64,000 bases of DNA from assembly GCF_002252525.1 (NCBI RefSeq), contig NZ_NNRM01000053.1, forward strand, positions 124,001-188,000, in the 5' to 3' direction. Positions 26,342 to 35,403 of the stretch are shown here, piece by piece. The position numbers and the translations under genes were made by a program. Each line of letters opens with the position of its first letter. Position 1 is the stretch's first letter. The DNA is from Brucella pseudogrignonensis. GTDB taxonomy: Bacteria > Pseudomonadota > Alphaproteobacteria > Rhizobiales > Rhizobiaceae. The notes below the pieces were generated by a model. It had not been told where the DNA came from and made no database searches. It was given only the letters and a program-made list of their open reading frames with translations.

Positions 26342-27271
26342 ATGGCAGGCATCAACCGTCGCGAATTCAATTTAGCGTTCATGAGCATGATCGTAGCGGA
26401 GGCCTGTGTGGCGTCTGTACCGGCATTGGCAGGTGACGACATTCGCTCAATAAAGCATGAACTTGGAACAACTGAGATTACGGGCAAGCCAACGCGTGTC
26501 GTTGCGCTTGAATTTTCGTTTTTACAGACCCTTGATGTATTGGGCGTTGTTCCGGTTGGTATATCGGACGACAATCAGTCAGCACGCGTCGAGCAACTGC
26601 TTGGCAAGAAGATTGATTATGCGTCTGTCGGTACACGTCTGGAGCCCAATCTTGAGCTGATCAGCACGCTCTCGCCCGATTTGATCATCGCCGATGTGAC
26701 TAGACATTCTGCCGTTTATCAGCAATTGAGTTCCATTGCGCCGACCATTGTACTCAATAGTTGGGAAGGGGACTACGACACCATCAAGTCTTCGGTTATT
26801 ACAATTGCCGAAGCGCTCGGTGAGCGCGCCAAAGGTGATGAAGCGATTGCGCGACATTCAGAAGTTATGTCGAAAATTATCGCTCGGATTCCGACCACTG
26901 AACAGCGACGTATCCTGCTTGCAGTGGCGACACCGGATTCGCTAAGTCTGCACACATCTTCTTCGTTCACAGGTTCCGTCTTTAAAGCGATGGGACTAAC
27001 GCCTGCCATACAGTCGGATAAGCCTGTAGAGAGTGGTGCAAATCTTGAGCGCCTGATTGCCGTAAGCCCAGAGATTCTACTCATTGGTGTCGATTCCGGC
27101 GGCACGATTGTCGATCAGTGGAAAGATAACACTGCATGGACCAATATTCCTGCCGTTCAAAACCATATGGCGTTTGAAATAGACCGCACGCAGTTCGTGC
27201 GTTTCCGCGGGCTGAAAATCGCAGAATTGCTCGCTCAGGAAGTGCTTTCAAAAGTCTATGGCGGAAAGTAA
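26342..27271 (+). CDS. Periplasmic ferric chelate-binding protein, FecB-like
   Basis: A 309-residue class III periplasmic binding protein. The N-terminus carries a twin-arginine-like signal (NRREFN, cleavage near PALA-GDD), so export may be by Tat. The mature part begins with GKPTRVVALEFSFLQTLDVL and contains LELISTLSPDLIIAD and PAVQNHMAFEIDRTQF, typical of FecB/FhuD proteins. It lies between the outer-membrane receptor and the permease genes. The ligand is probably ferric citrate or a hydroxycarboxylate siderophore (inference from FecA-like receptor). Confidence 0.9.
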   Translation: MAGINRREFNLAFMSMIVAEACVASVPALAGDDIRSIKHELGTTEITGKPTRVVALEFSFLQTLDVLGVVPVGISDDNQSARVEQLLGKKIDYASVGTRLEPNLELISTLSPDLIIADVTRHSAVYQQLSSIAPTIVLNSWEGDYDTIKSSVITIAEALGERAKGDEAIARHSEVMSKIIARIPTTEQRRILLAVATPDSLSLHTSSSFTGSVFKAMGLTPAIQSDKPVESGANLERLIAVSPEILLIGVDSGGTIVDQWKDNTAWTNIPAVQNHMAFEIDRTQFVRFRGLKIAELLAQEVLSKVYGGK

Positions 27272-27277
27272 GTAACT

Positions 27278-28291
27278 GTGACAATGGAGGCCGGGCATAA
27301 GCAGACATCAGGTTTGATCAACCCTGTTCTTTTGGGCGCGATCCTGCTGGCTGTCTTTTGTGTGGTGCTTCTGGCAAGCATTGCCTTTGGCGTATCTGAT
27401 CTTTCTATCGGTCGTGCGTTACAACTCCTGTTTCAACCAGATGGCTCAGCACAAAGCGCGCTTGTGTGGGATATACGTTTGCCGCGTGCCGTGCTCGCAA
27501 CGCTGGTCGGCGCTAACCTCGCGGTTGCGGGTGTGCTGATCCAGACGCTGACCCGTAATCCGCTGGCCTCACCACAAACATTCGGCATTAATGCCGGCGC
27601 ATCACTTGCAATCGTGATCTGCCTTATCGCTTTTCCGTCATTTCGTGGTGTTGGAACTGTCTGGCTTGCTTTTTTTGGCGCGGCAATCGTCGGTTTTGCG
27701 ATGTGGATGCTGGCGATCTCCGGACGCATGAGCGATATAAAACTGGCTCTTGCCGGTATTTCGATCCAGCTCGTCCTCTCTGCTCTGGTTCAGGCGATTT
27801 TGATTGCCAACAACTCCGCGCAGGACATCGTCTATTGGCTTGCCGGTTCGCTCAACGCGGCCCAATGGGCAAAGGCTTGGATTATTCTGCCATTCTCGCT
27901 CTTGGGCGGATGCATTGCGCTTCTTGGTTCACGGCATTTTGCCATTCTGGCGCTCGATCAGAATACCGGCGCTTCACTTGGGCAAAATGCTCAGCGTGTA
28001 GGTGGTCTTGCTGCGCTGCTTATTGTCATTCTGGCCGGTTCCGCAGTGGCCGTCAGTGGACCAATCGGTTTCGTCGGATTGCTTGTACCTCATGCTATGC
28101 GGCGTTTGGTCGGCGCGGATCAGACGAGTGTCATTGCCCTTTCAGCCATTGCTGGACCGTTGTTGTTGAATGCTTCTGATTTGCTAGGGCGTGTTCTCGC
28201 TTTTCCAGCCGAAGTGCCGGTTGGTATTGTGACGGCACTGATTGGGGCCCCTGCTTTTCTGTTCATTCTTTATGGCAGGCGGCTTAAATGA
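27278..28291 (+). CDS. FecCD-family iron chelate permease (first)
   Basis: A 337-residue inner-membrane permease with about nine or ten helices. DIRLPRAVLATLVGANLAVA, LTRNPLASPQTFGINAGAS and GPIGFVGLLVPHAMRRLVG are the hallmark FecCD blocks; the last is the ATPase-contact loop. I keep GTG 27278 because GGAAAG lies about ten bases upstream; ATG 27284 would shorten it by two residues. Four-base ATGA overlap with the next permease indicates coupled synthesis and a heterodimeric channel. Confidence 0.9.
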   Translation: MTMEAGHKQTSGLINPVLLGAILLAVFCVVLLASIAFGVSDLSIGRALQLLFQPDGSAQSALVWDIRLPRAVLATLVGANLAVAGVLIQTLTRNPLASPQTFGINAGASLAIVICLIAFPSFRGVGTVWLAFFGAAIVGFAMWMLAISGRMSDIKLALAGISIQLVLSALVQAILIANNSAQDIVYWLAGSLNAAQWAKAWIILPFSLLGGCIALLGSRHFAILALDQNTGASLGQNAQRVGGLAALLIVILAGSAVAVSGPIGFVGLLVPHAMRRLVGADQTSVIALSAIAGPLLLNASDLLGRVLAFPAEVPVGIVTALIGAPAFLFILYGRRLK

Positions 28292-29295
28292 AGACGTCTG
28301 CCGAACATCAGGCTAACCGAAGCGCATTTGTAACATGCAGCTTTATTTTTGCGCTGCTTGTCGCGATTTCCATTCTTAGTATCATGGTTGGCGCGGTGCG
28401 TTTGAGCCTGTCCGACATCATAACCGCAATCAGCGGCGGCAAAAACGCTTTCATCGTCATGCAATACCGCCTGCCGCGCCTCGGAGTCAGTATAATGGCC
28501 GGAGGTGCATTCGGATTGGCAGGGGCTTTCCTGCAGGGTGCATTGCGTAATCCGCTCGCTTCGCCCGATGTCGTTGGCATTACGAAATGGGCCGGTCTTG
28601 GCGCATTTTGTGCTGCGATGTTGGCGCCAGCTGCCTGGAGTGTTTGGGCCATTCCGCTTGGTGTAGTTTTAGGTGCCTTGCTGGGTGCCGCGACACTGTT
28701 TCTGATTGCACGACAGTTCGGTGGAAGCATTACTGCACTGGTTCTGACAGGTGTTGCGGCAGGCATGATGGCGCACGCATTAATGCAATATATGATGGTC
28801 TTGTTTCCGACACGCGCTGATCAGTCCATGATCTGGCTTGCAGGTAGTGTTTATGGGCGAACGCTGAATGATGTCGTCATCCTCGCGGTCTGGCTTCTTG
28901 CCTGCCTGCCATTGGTGGTCCTTGCTGCGAGCAAGCTTGACGCCAGCGGCTTTGGCGACGACACGTTGAACAGCATCGGTTTGCCGCCTACCATTTTACG
29001 AGGCGGGCTCGTTCTCACATCCGTATTGCTTTCCGCCGGTGCGGTTGCGGCTGTAGGCAGTATGGGATTTCTCGGTCTGTTGGCGCCGCATATTGGCCGC
29101 TTGATGGTTGGTTCTCGCAGTCGCTATTTGGTTCCGGCAAGCGCTTTGCTGGGAGCTTTGGCGCTATGTCTCGCGGATTTGATCGGGCGCGTGATTGCAC
29201 TACCCAATGAGATACCAGCAGGCATCATTGCTGCAGTTGTCGGCGGGCCGTATCTCGTTTTTCTCCTTTTCAAGGAAGCAGGTCGAAATGGCTGA
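28288..29295 (+). CDS. FecCD-family iron chelate permease (second)
   Basis: A 335-residue permease paralogous to its neighbour, with YRLPRLGVSIMAGGAFGLAG, LRNPLASPDVVGITK and GSMGFLGLLAPHIGRLMVG. It should form the second half of the membrane channel. Its last eight bases overlap the ATPase gene, whose AAGGA ribosome site lies inside this coding sequence. Confidence 0.9.
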   Translation: MKTSAEHQANRSAFVTCSFIFALLVAISILSIMVGAVRLSLSDIITAISGGKNAFIVMQYRLPRLGVSIMAGGAFGLAGAFLQGALRNPLASPDVVGITKWAGLGAFCAAMLAPAAWSVWAIPLGVVLGALLGAATLFLIARQFGGSITALVLTGVAAGMMAHALMQYMMVLFPTRADQSMIWLAGSVYGRTLNDVVILAVWLLACLPLVVLAASKLDASGFGDDTLNSIGLPPTILRGGLVLTSVLLSAGAVAAVGSMGFLGLLAPHIGRLMVGSRSRYLVPASALLGALALCLADLIGRVIALPNEIPAGIIAAVVGGPYLVFLLFKEAGRNG

Positions 29296-30085
29296 TATCC
29301 ATCCTTCTCGGCTATATGCCCGCAACATCACGGTTGGCTATGCGCAAGCCGAAGTTCTGAAGGATGTTGATGTAACTATTCCTAACGGCCAGATCACGGC
29401 TGTTGTCGGTGCTAATGGTTGCGGAAAATCCACCTTATTACGTGCACTCGCGCGCCTTATTCAGCCGACAGAAGGTACCATTCATCTAGGTGGAAAACCT
29501 ATTGCGTCGATGACGAGCAAATCTGTAGCACAACAACTCGCTTTTCTGCCACAAAATCCTGTTTCGCCTGATGGCTTGACTGTGCGGCAACTGTGTCGGT
29601 TTGGGCGCCATCCGCATAAAGGTTTTCTGTCGCCTCTCACGAAAGACGATGACAAGCTGGTTGAGCAGGCACTGGCAGCAACGGGATTGATCGATTTTGC
29701 GGAGCGCCAGCTTGATCAGCTTTCAGGCGGTCAGCGGCAGCGAGCATGGATTGCCATGGCGTTGGTTCAGGAAACGCCACTACTGTTGCTGGATGAGCCG
29801 ACGACCTATCTTGATATTGCTCACCAGCTTGAAGTTCTTGAGCTTTTAAAAAAGCTTAATCAGGAGCGTGGACGTACCATCGTCATGGTTGTGCACGATC
29901 TTAATCACGCCGCTCTATATGCGCATCATCTGATCGCGATCAGCGAGGGCCGCGTTTATGCTTCGGGTTCACCAGCGCAGCTTTTGACACCGAAACTGGT
30001 GAAGGACGTGTTTGGGATTGAGGCGCTGGTCGTGCCACACCCGCTCTATGAAACCCCATATTGCTTTCCAATCGCGGCTCGATAA
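29288..30085 (+). CDS. Iron chelate ABC transporter ATP-binding protein (FecE-like)
   Basis: A 265-residue ATPase. Walker A is GANGCGKST, the Q-loop is AFLPQNP, the signature is LSGGQRQRAWIAMALVQ, Walker B is LLLLDEPTTYLDI, and the switch His is in MVVHDLNHA. The DEPTTYLDIAHQ variant is typical for siderophore importers. The start is ATG 29288 (MADIHPS); the open frame runs further upstream within the permease gene. It is the last gene of the five-gene uptake operon. Confidence 0.93.
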   Translation: MADIHPSRLYARNITVGYAQAEVLKDVDVTIPNGQITAVVGANGCGKSTLLRALARLIQPTEGTIHLGGKPIASMTSKSVAQQLAFLPQNPVSPDGLTVRQLCRFGRHPHKGFLSPLTKDDDKLVEQALAATGLIDFAERQLDQLSGGQRQRAWIAMALVQETPLLLLDEPTTYLDIAHQLEVLELLKKLNQERGRTIVMVVHDLNHAALYAHHLIAISEGRVYASGSPAQLLTPKLVKDVFGIEALVVPHPLYETPYCFPIAAR

Positions 30086-30196
30086 GCGGCTGCGACTAAC
30101 ATTTGGCGACTCTAACTGTCTGTCTGCGCATGTTTAAAGCGACACCTGTTCCCACTTTTATCGGGATAGTTTAATGTGTCCGATAATCAGCCTATA

Positions 30197-30227
30197 TTAC
30201 ATAAAAGAGACATTTTACGTCATTGAG
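30197..30227. promoter_or_regulatory. Candidate AraC/GlxA box, copy 1
   Basis: TTACATAA (30197-30204) and TACGTCATTGAG (30216-30227) lie just before the regulator gene. TTACGTAA and TACGTCATTTGAG recur before the dehydrogenase gene at 31214-31238. The shared words suggest a common operator, though the spacing between them differs (11 and 4 bases). Confidence 0.35.
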
Positions 30228-30237
30228 GCATAGTGAG

Positions 30238-31182
30238 ATGCAAACAATAGCTTTTGTGGTCTTCGACGGGTTTTCATCAATGGCTCTGGCAGCGCAGCCG
30301 GTTTTCGAGGCAGCCAACTCGATTTTGGGTGAGGAGAAGTATCACGCGGCTGTCTTCTCAGAGCATGGCGGGCTTGTCAGTTCGTCTGGTGGTCTTTCGA
30401 TCATGACCGCTCCTTTGGAAGACAATAAATTTGATACGGTGATCATCGCTGGTGGTACGACGGCTTTTGAGGACGCTTCCGAAGGGCTGATCCGCTTTGT
30501 GCGCAGCAGTTTTGAATCGTCGCGTCGTGTCGCTTCCATCTGTACTGGCGCTTTTGTTCTGGCACAGGCAGGACTTCTAGATGGCCGAAGGGTGACGACC
30601 CATTGGGCTTGTGCGCGCAGCCTGAAAGAACGTTTCCCAACCGTCATTCTGGATGAAGACCGCATCTTTGTGAAAGACGACAAAGTCTGGACATCAGCGG
30701 GTATGACTGCGGGTATTGATCTGGCACTTGCTATGGTGGAGGAAGATCATGGCCCGGATGTTGCCCGCCGCGTTGCGCAGGCTCTTGTGATGTACCACAG
30801 GCGTGCTGGCGGTCAGTCGCAGCATTCTGCTCTGCTTGATATGGGCGCAAAGTCGGATCGTATCCAAACAGCCCTTACATATGCACGCGCAAATCTCTCG
30901 CGGGCTTTAACGGTTGAAGATCTGGCTGAGGTTGCAAGGCTTAGTCCGCGGCAGTTCAGCCGCGCCTTCAAGGCGGAAACCGGACATTCTCCTGCGAAGG
31001 CAGTTGAAAATCTTCGCCTTGAAGCCGCGCGTCTTATGATGGAGCAAAGCCGACACAGCATTGATGAGATCGCCGGACAAACCGGTTTCCTTGACCGGCG
31101 GCGGATGCGTGAAGCTTTTCTTCGCGGTTTCGGCCAACCACCTCAGGTCATCCGTCGTAATGCGCGGCAAGGGGCGATCTAG
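30238..31182 (+). CDS. GlxA-type AraC-family regulator with DJ-1/PfpI domain
   Basis: A 314-residue regulator. The N-terminal domain (about 1-180) is a DJ-1/PfpI fold with AFVVFDGFSSMALAAQPVFE and the nucleophile-elbow region VASICTGAFVLAQAGLLDG, followed by TTHWACARSL. The C-terminal AraC domain has two helix-turn-helix units, TVEDLAEVARLSPRQFSRAF and SIDEIAGQTGFLDRRRMREA. The start is ATG 30238 with TTGAGG about ten bases upstream. Proteins of this kind often control an adjacent enzyme gene, here the short-chain dehydrogenase, which shares an upstream motif. Confidence 0.9.
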   Translation: MQTIAFVVFDGFSSMALAAQPVFEAANSILGEEKYHAAVFSEHGGLVSSSGGLSIMTAPLEDNKFDTVIIAGGTTAFEDASEGLIRFVRSSFESSRRVASICTGAFVLAQAGLLDGRRVTTHWACARSLKERFPTVILDEDRIFVKDDKVWTSAGMTAGIDLALAMVEEDHGPDVARRVAQALVMYHRRAGGQSQHSALLDMGAKSDRIQTALTYARANLSRALTVEDLAEVARLSPRQFSRAFKAETGHSPAKAVENLRLEAARLMMEQSRHSIDEIAGQTGFLDRRRMREAFLRGFGQPPQVIRRNARQGAI

Positions 31183-31213
31183 TCGCACTTTTGTGTAATA
31201 GGAAATGTCCTAA

Positions 31214-31238
31214 TTACGTAATATATACGTCATTTGAG
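31214..31238. promoter_or_regulatory. Candidate AraC/GlxA box, copy 2
   Basis: TTACGTAA (31214-31221), four bases, then TACGTCATTTGAG (31226-31238), about 60 bp before the dehydrogenase start. It matches the words found before the GlxA-type regulator gene. Confidence 0.35.
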
Positions 31239-31299
31239 ACGTGAGACATCTAGCTTATTTTTCAGATATCGGGTCGTTCCGACCATCTGGAGAACTAGA

Positions 31300-32091
31300 A
31301 TGTCTGCGAATTCATTAGGTAAAGCCCTCATAACTGGTGCCTCAACTGGCATCGGTGCTGTCTATGCCGATCGTCTTGCCAAACAAGGCTACGACCTCAT
31401 CCTCGTGGCGCGAAGTGCGGATAAACTCGAAGCTCTTTCGAAGAAACTCATCGCTGCGACAGGGCGATCAGTTGAAGTGCTTCCAGCGGATCTGACGAAC
31501 GTTCATGATGTCCGCGCCGTGGAAGATGTACTTAAATCTGACAAGAACATCAGTCTTTTGATCAACAATGCTGGCGCGGGTGGCGTGAAGCCGCTGCTCG
31601 ATAGCGATGTGGACGATATGGAGAAGATGATTACGCTCAATATCACCGCACTGACACGGCTGACTTATGCCGCCGTACCTGGGTTTATCGCGCGGGGGCG
31701 TGGGACAATCATCAACATCGCGTCAGTTGTTGCGATAGCACCAGAGCTATTGAATGGCGTCTATGGCAGCTCGAAATCGTATGTTTTGAGCTTCAGCCAT
31801 TCCGTCAACCATGAGCTGGCAGACAAGGGTATTCGTGTTCAAGCAGTTCTACCGGGCGCGACGGCCACCGACTTCTGGAGCATTGCTGGTAAACCAGTGG
31901 AAGAGCTGCCGCAAAGCATTGTGATGTCAACGGATGATATGGTCGATGCTGCACTTGCCGGTCTCAAAAACGGTGAGCGCGTTACCATTCCAGGGCTGCA
32001 TGATGTTGAGAAATGGACAGGTTTTGAAGCTGCGCGCGGTGAACTATCCACGTTGTTTGGCAATTCAAAGCCAGCTGCGCGATACCTTTAA
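31300..32091 (+). CDS. Short-chain dehydrogenase/reductase
   Basis: A 263-residue classical SDR. The cofactor loop is TGASTGIGAVYADRLAKQG, followed by LVARSADKL, where the Arg after the second strand suggests NADP(H). NNAG, the catalytic Ser in INIASVVA and the YGSSK (YxxxK) motif are all present, so activity is expected. The start is ATG 31300, with TGGAGAA upstream; the frame is open to 31234. The substrate is unknown. It follows the GlxA regulator by 117 bp and is likely its target. Confidence 0.9.
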   Translation: MSANSLGKALITGASTGIGAVYADRLAKQGYDLILVARSADKLEALSKKLIAATGRSVEVLPADLTNVHDVRAVEDVLKSDKNISLLINNAGAGGVKPLLDSDVDDMEKMITLNITALTRLTYAAVPGFIARGRGTIINIASVVAIAPELLNGVYGSSKSYVLSFSHSVNHELADKGIRVQAVLPGATATDFWSIAGKPVEELPQSIVMSTDDMVDAALAGLKNGERVTIPGLHDVEKWTGFEAARGELSTLFGNSKPAARYL

Positions 32092-32111
32092 ACATACTCC
32101 GAAAACTGTGA

Positions 32112-32135
32112 TGCTGGGCGAGAAATCGCCCAGCA
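32112..32135 (+). terminator. Hairpin after the dehydrogenase gene
   Basis: Ten-base perfect arms TGCTGGGCGA and TCGCCCAGCA close a GAAA tetraloop 20 bp after the stop codon. The T-run is weak, but the stem is strong and well placed. Confidence 0.65.
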
Positions 32136-32176
32136 CATTCACCAAATTAGGTGATCGCATATCGTGATATGAAATA

Positions 32177-33196
32177 TCATTCATGCACGATAAGCTGGAA
32201 CCAGGTGTCGAGAAAACGACTGCGCTTTAGCCCGTCTAGATAAACAAGAAGCTCCGGTCCAAGCTCGACAGGTTGCAGTGATGCAACGTCCGACGGACTC
32301 GTTTCTGATACAAGACCAGTTTCTTGAAGGATCGCCTGACCGTTAGAAGACAGTAGAAATGTGATCGCCTGCTCGGCGATGTTTGCGTGTTTGCTTCGAT
32401 CCGGGATGAGCGCGGTCCAGGGCAGGGCGACAACGTAATCCTGTGGTACGATGACTGCAAAATCCCGGGCGTCATATTGCCATTTGCTTACGTCTGACAA
32501 CGGCACATTATAGGCGAGATCGATGTTGCCAGCCGACAACGCCTGTAATAGCTCCTCACTTGTATCGAAAATTCGCGCTTGTGACGCGCCGAAAGCGCGG
32601 ACGATACGCCAGAATAGTGGCGATCGGATCGAATCCTGAGCAGCCAATGTGTAACTGACATTATCAATGCCAATATTGACGACCCCGACACGCCGTTGAA
32701 AACGCGCAGCGTTTTGCTCCAGCAGTCGTGCGAGTTCGATGCGTGTCGTTGGCAGTTCATTGTCGAGTGCGCGGCGTTTGACAACACTCACCGCTGGATC
32801 GAAACCGATGCTGAACAATTCGCTGCGCCAGTGAGCTTGTGGTGCTAATCCGGCATTGCGGACAATTCCATTTCTTGGCTGCGCGCCGCCTTCATTTGCG
32901 ATGAGTACCGCAAGATCGGGTGTCGAGAGGATAACAAGATCGGCGGCACTCGCTTCTGCGGCACCAGCTAGAAGCCGCGAGGTCCATTCGCCCGGTCTGA
33001 TCTGTCGATAAGCAATATTGACGCCAGGCAACTGACGGGCCAGACCAGCTTGTACGGGGGCTATGGTTTCGGGTGCGATGTCACCGACAATCTGAAACTC
33101 GGGCTTTGATGCCGGGTCATTTTGCGCATGCGTGTTATGCCATGAAGGAACAATCAATATTAGGACGGCACAGAATTGCAGGATGATACGTTTCAT
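32177..33196 (-). CDS. Periplasmic solute-binding protein linked to a two-component system
   Basis: A 339-residue exported protein with a signal peptide ending near NTHAQ. The mature part resembles type II extracellular binding proteins of the iron/phosphonate/phosphoglycerate group (WRSELFSIGFDPAVSVV, the hinge ARDFAVIVPQDYVVALPWTA, the C-terminal SSNGQAILQETGLV). No permease or ATPase follows it on this strand. It overlaps the histidine kinase gene by four bases and is therefore probably a sensory partner of the kinase, like PgtC in the PgtABC phosphoglycerate system or the binding protein of Tct-type sensors. Ligand unknown. Confidence 0.8.
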   Translation of the reverse strand: MKRIILQFCAVLILIVPSWHNTHAQNDPASKPEFQIVGDIAPETIAPVQAGLARQLPGVNIAYRQIRPGEWTSRLLAGAAEASAADLVILSTPDLAVLIANEGGAQPRNGIVRNAGLAPQAHWRSELFSIGFDPAVSVVKRRALDNELPTTRIELARLLEQNAARFQRRVGVVNIGIDNVSYTLAAQDSIRSPLFWRIVRAFGASQARIFDTSEELLQALSAGNIDLAYNVPLSDVSKWQYDARDFAVIVPQDYVVALPWTALIPDRSKHANIAEQAITFLLSSNGQAILQETGLVSETSPSDVASLQPVELGPELLVYLDGLKRSRFLDTWFQLIVHE

Positions 33197-34596
33197 GTGC
33201 GCTGCTCCGGTGTCGTTGCGGGCAATGTCACCAGCACGCTTGTTCCACCACCTTCGCGGTCACGCAGTTCGATCTGGCCGCCTAGTGCTTCCACAACCAT
33301 TTTTGCTATCGACAAACCAAGGCCGGAACCGGGCTTTGACTGATCCACTCGGACAAAACGCTCGAAGACACGGTCTTTCATGTCGGTCGCAAGCCCAGCG
33401 CCTCTGTCATGAACGCCAAGCGTGATCGTAGTCCCATTCTGGCTAAGGCTGATAGTCAAAGGGCCAGGTGCATGAACGAGTGCGTTTTCGACGATATTGC
33501 GGATCATTTCTCTGAGGCTGATGGTTTCGCCACTCACATAGAGCGGCTCATCAGGCACATCAAAGCTGATGGTTTGTTGCAGATCAGAATAACTGCCTTC
33601 AGCGCGCAGTCTCCGTACCGCTTCCTGTGTAACCTGCCGCAGATCGAGCGTTTCGAGCTTTCGCGACTGAATACTGTGCAATGTCGTCGCTTCAGACAGA
33701 AGCTGATTTGCGAGAAGGCTTGCGCTTATGGAATTGGCATGGACACGGGCAAGGATTTCCTTTTGCCGGTCAGGATCAGTTTCTTCGAGCGACAGTTCAG
33801 TCAGGGCACGTAAGGCGGTAAGTGGAGTGCGCATCTGATGCGCTGCATCAGCTGTGACCAGCTTCAATCCTGCAAGCACATTGTTCAGACGTCCCATGAA
33901 GTCATTGAGTGCTGCGACAAGCGCGCTGACTTCCTTAGGAATAGGACCGGCCAGCGGATTGAGATCGGATGTGGAACGCTGGCGCAGATCAGATTCAACC
34001 GTCCGCAGCGGTCTGAATGCAAATCGAATTGCGAGCCAGATAAGGACCAGTGCAAGCAAAGCCACTCCAAGCGCAGGCAAGAGAGTGTTGAGGCTTAGTT
34101 GCAAGGTCAGCTGTCTCCGTGCTTCGCGCGTTTCCCCAACCAGAACGTCGACCCAGCCGCCGCCTTTTGCGTCGCTGTGATAGCGTGCGACTGCAGCAAT
34201 TCGTACTTTTTCCCCGCGATAAATACTGTCGCTGAGGCGAACGCGGCTATTATTGCCATGCGGAATTTCTAGCCCGAGAATGGGCGAACCAGTCAGGAGG
34301 CTGCCATCAGGTGCGACGACACGATAGAAAATGCGATTGAGCCGTGAGGTGCCCAGAATGGAAAAGGCGGAGTGTGGAAGATCGACGCTGAGCGCACCAT
34401 CCTGCAGAGTTATCGTGTCTGCGATGGATAGGGCAGCTGCACCAAGAACACGATCAAATGCTTCATCGGCCGCACGATGCGCATACCAGCGGCCTAGAAA
34501 GAAGAGCAGAACGGTGACAGCAAGCAGCGTCAATCCACTGCCCACCAGAATGCGGCGCTGGATTGAATATTCCCTGTTTGCTGCTCCTTTGACCAT
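33193..34596 (-). CDS. Sensor histidine kinase (TctE-like)
   Basis: A 467-residue membrane kinase. Two helices (about 17-38 and 170-192) flank a periplasmic domain. The H-box is AAHQMRTPLTALRALTE, the N-box MIRNIVENALVHAPGPL, and the G-boxes DRGAGLATDMK and GSGLGLSIAKMVVEALGG. All catalytic blocks are intact. It overlaps the response regulator gene by one base upstream and the binding-protein gene by four downstream, giving the order regulator-kinase-binding protein. It lies divergent from an ABC importer that it probably controls. Confidence 0.92.
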   Translation of the reverse strand: MVKGAANREYSIQRRILVGSGLTLLAVTVLLFFLGRWYAHRAADEAFDRVLGAAALSIADTITLQDGALSVDLPHSAFSILGTSRLNRIFYRVVAPDGSLLTGSPILGLEIPHGNNSRVRLSDSIYRGEKVRIAAVARYHSDAKGGGWVDVLVGETREARRQLTLQLSLNTLLPALGVALLALVLIWLAIRFAFRPLRTVESDLRQRSTSDLNPLAGPIPKEVSALVAALNDFMGRLNNVLAGLKLVTADAAHQMRTPLTALRALTELSLEETDPDRQKEILARVHANSISASLLANQLLSEATTLHSIQSRKLETLDLRQVTQEAVRRLRAEGSYSDLQQTISFDVPDEPLYVSGETISLREMIRNIVENALVHAPGPLTISLSQNGTTITLGVHDRGAGLATDMKDRVFERFVRVDQSKPGSGLGLSIAKMVVEALGGQIELRDREGGGTSVLVTLPATTPEQRT

Positions 34597-35273
34597 CAGA
34601 GTTGCGGCGCTTTGAGCCTGAGCAGATAGCCCACGCCGCGTTGTGTGACAATTTCAACTGTGCTGTTCTCGAGCTTCTTCCGCACGCGTGAAACCAGCAG
34701 TTCGATAGCATTGGGTGTGCCGGTATCTTCGTGGCCAAACAGTTTCAGAACCAGCATATCTTTTGGGACCGTGACATTGAAACGGGTGGCAAGCATTTCC
34801 AGAACGTCGAATTCGCGCCGCCCGAAATCCAGTGGCTCGTCACCCTGCATCACTGATCTTTGTGTCAGGTTGATCGATAGTTCGCCGATCCGCAAAACCG
34901 GCTGCGCCACGCCCATATGCCGTCTTGCGACAGCTCTGATACGGGCAACAAGCTCCCTGAGATCGAAGGGTTTGACTAGATAGTCATCAGCGCCAAGCTC
35001 GAGAAGGTCGATCTTGTCGGCAATCTGATTGCGAGCGGTGATTACCAATACCGGACACGACAAGGATTGTTCGCGCATACTGCGCAGGACGGCAAAACCG
35101 TCACGTCCCGGAAGGTTGATGTCGAGTACGACCAGATCAAAGGAGCCATTTACAGCCAGATCTTCCCCCTGCACGCCATCATAGACAGTCGTGACAGAGT
35201 GGCCTTCCTTTTCAAGCTTTGAAGCAATAGCAAACGCAATATCGATTGTGTCTTCTACAAGAAGGATACGCAT
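34596..35273 (-). CDS. OmpR-family response regulator (TctD-like)
   Basis: A 225-residue regulator. The receiver begins MRILLVEDT and has the phospho-acceptor Asp in LVVLDINLPGRDG and the conserved Lys in LVKPFDLREL. The winged-helix output domain has DFGRREFDVLEMLATR and ELLVSRVRKKLEN. The start is ATG 35273; the frame stays open to 35438 but would enter the divergent promoter. It shares the 130-bp intergenic region with a PhnD-like binding-protein gene, its most likely target. Confidence 0.92.
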   Translation of the reverse strand: MRILLVEDTIDIAFAIASKLEKEGHSVTTVYDGVQGEDLAVNGSFDLVVLDINLPGRDGFAVLRSMREQSLSCPVLVITARNQIADKIDLLELGADDYLVKPFDLRELVARIRAVARRHMGVAQPVLRIGELSINLTQRSVMQGDEPLDFGRREFDVLEMLATRFNVTVPKDMLVLKLFGHEDTGTPNAIELLVSRVRKKLENSTVEIVTQRGVGYLLRLKAPQL

Positions 35274-35315
35274 GTTGTGTTCGACGATTCTACTCAAGGT
35301 TTTCGGGACGACAGG

Positions 35316-35332
35316 ATTCTGACAGTTAGAAT
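35316..35332. promoter_or_regulatory. Short dyad between regulator and PhnD-like gene
   Basis: ATTCT (35316-35320) and AGAAT (35328-35332) are separated by GACAGTT in the 130-bp divergent promoter region. It is a candidate site for the response regulator; short dyads occur often by chance. Confidence 0.25.
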
Positions 35333-35403
35333 TGCTAGTATCTGGGACAATACTGGATGAGGCTGCGGCGCTTGTATCATAGCAAGTGTCCAGGGAGGAA
35401 AAA

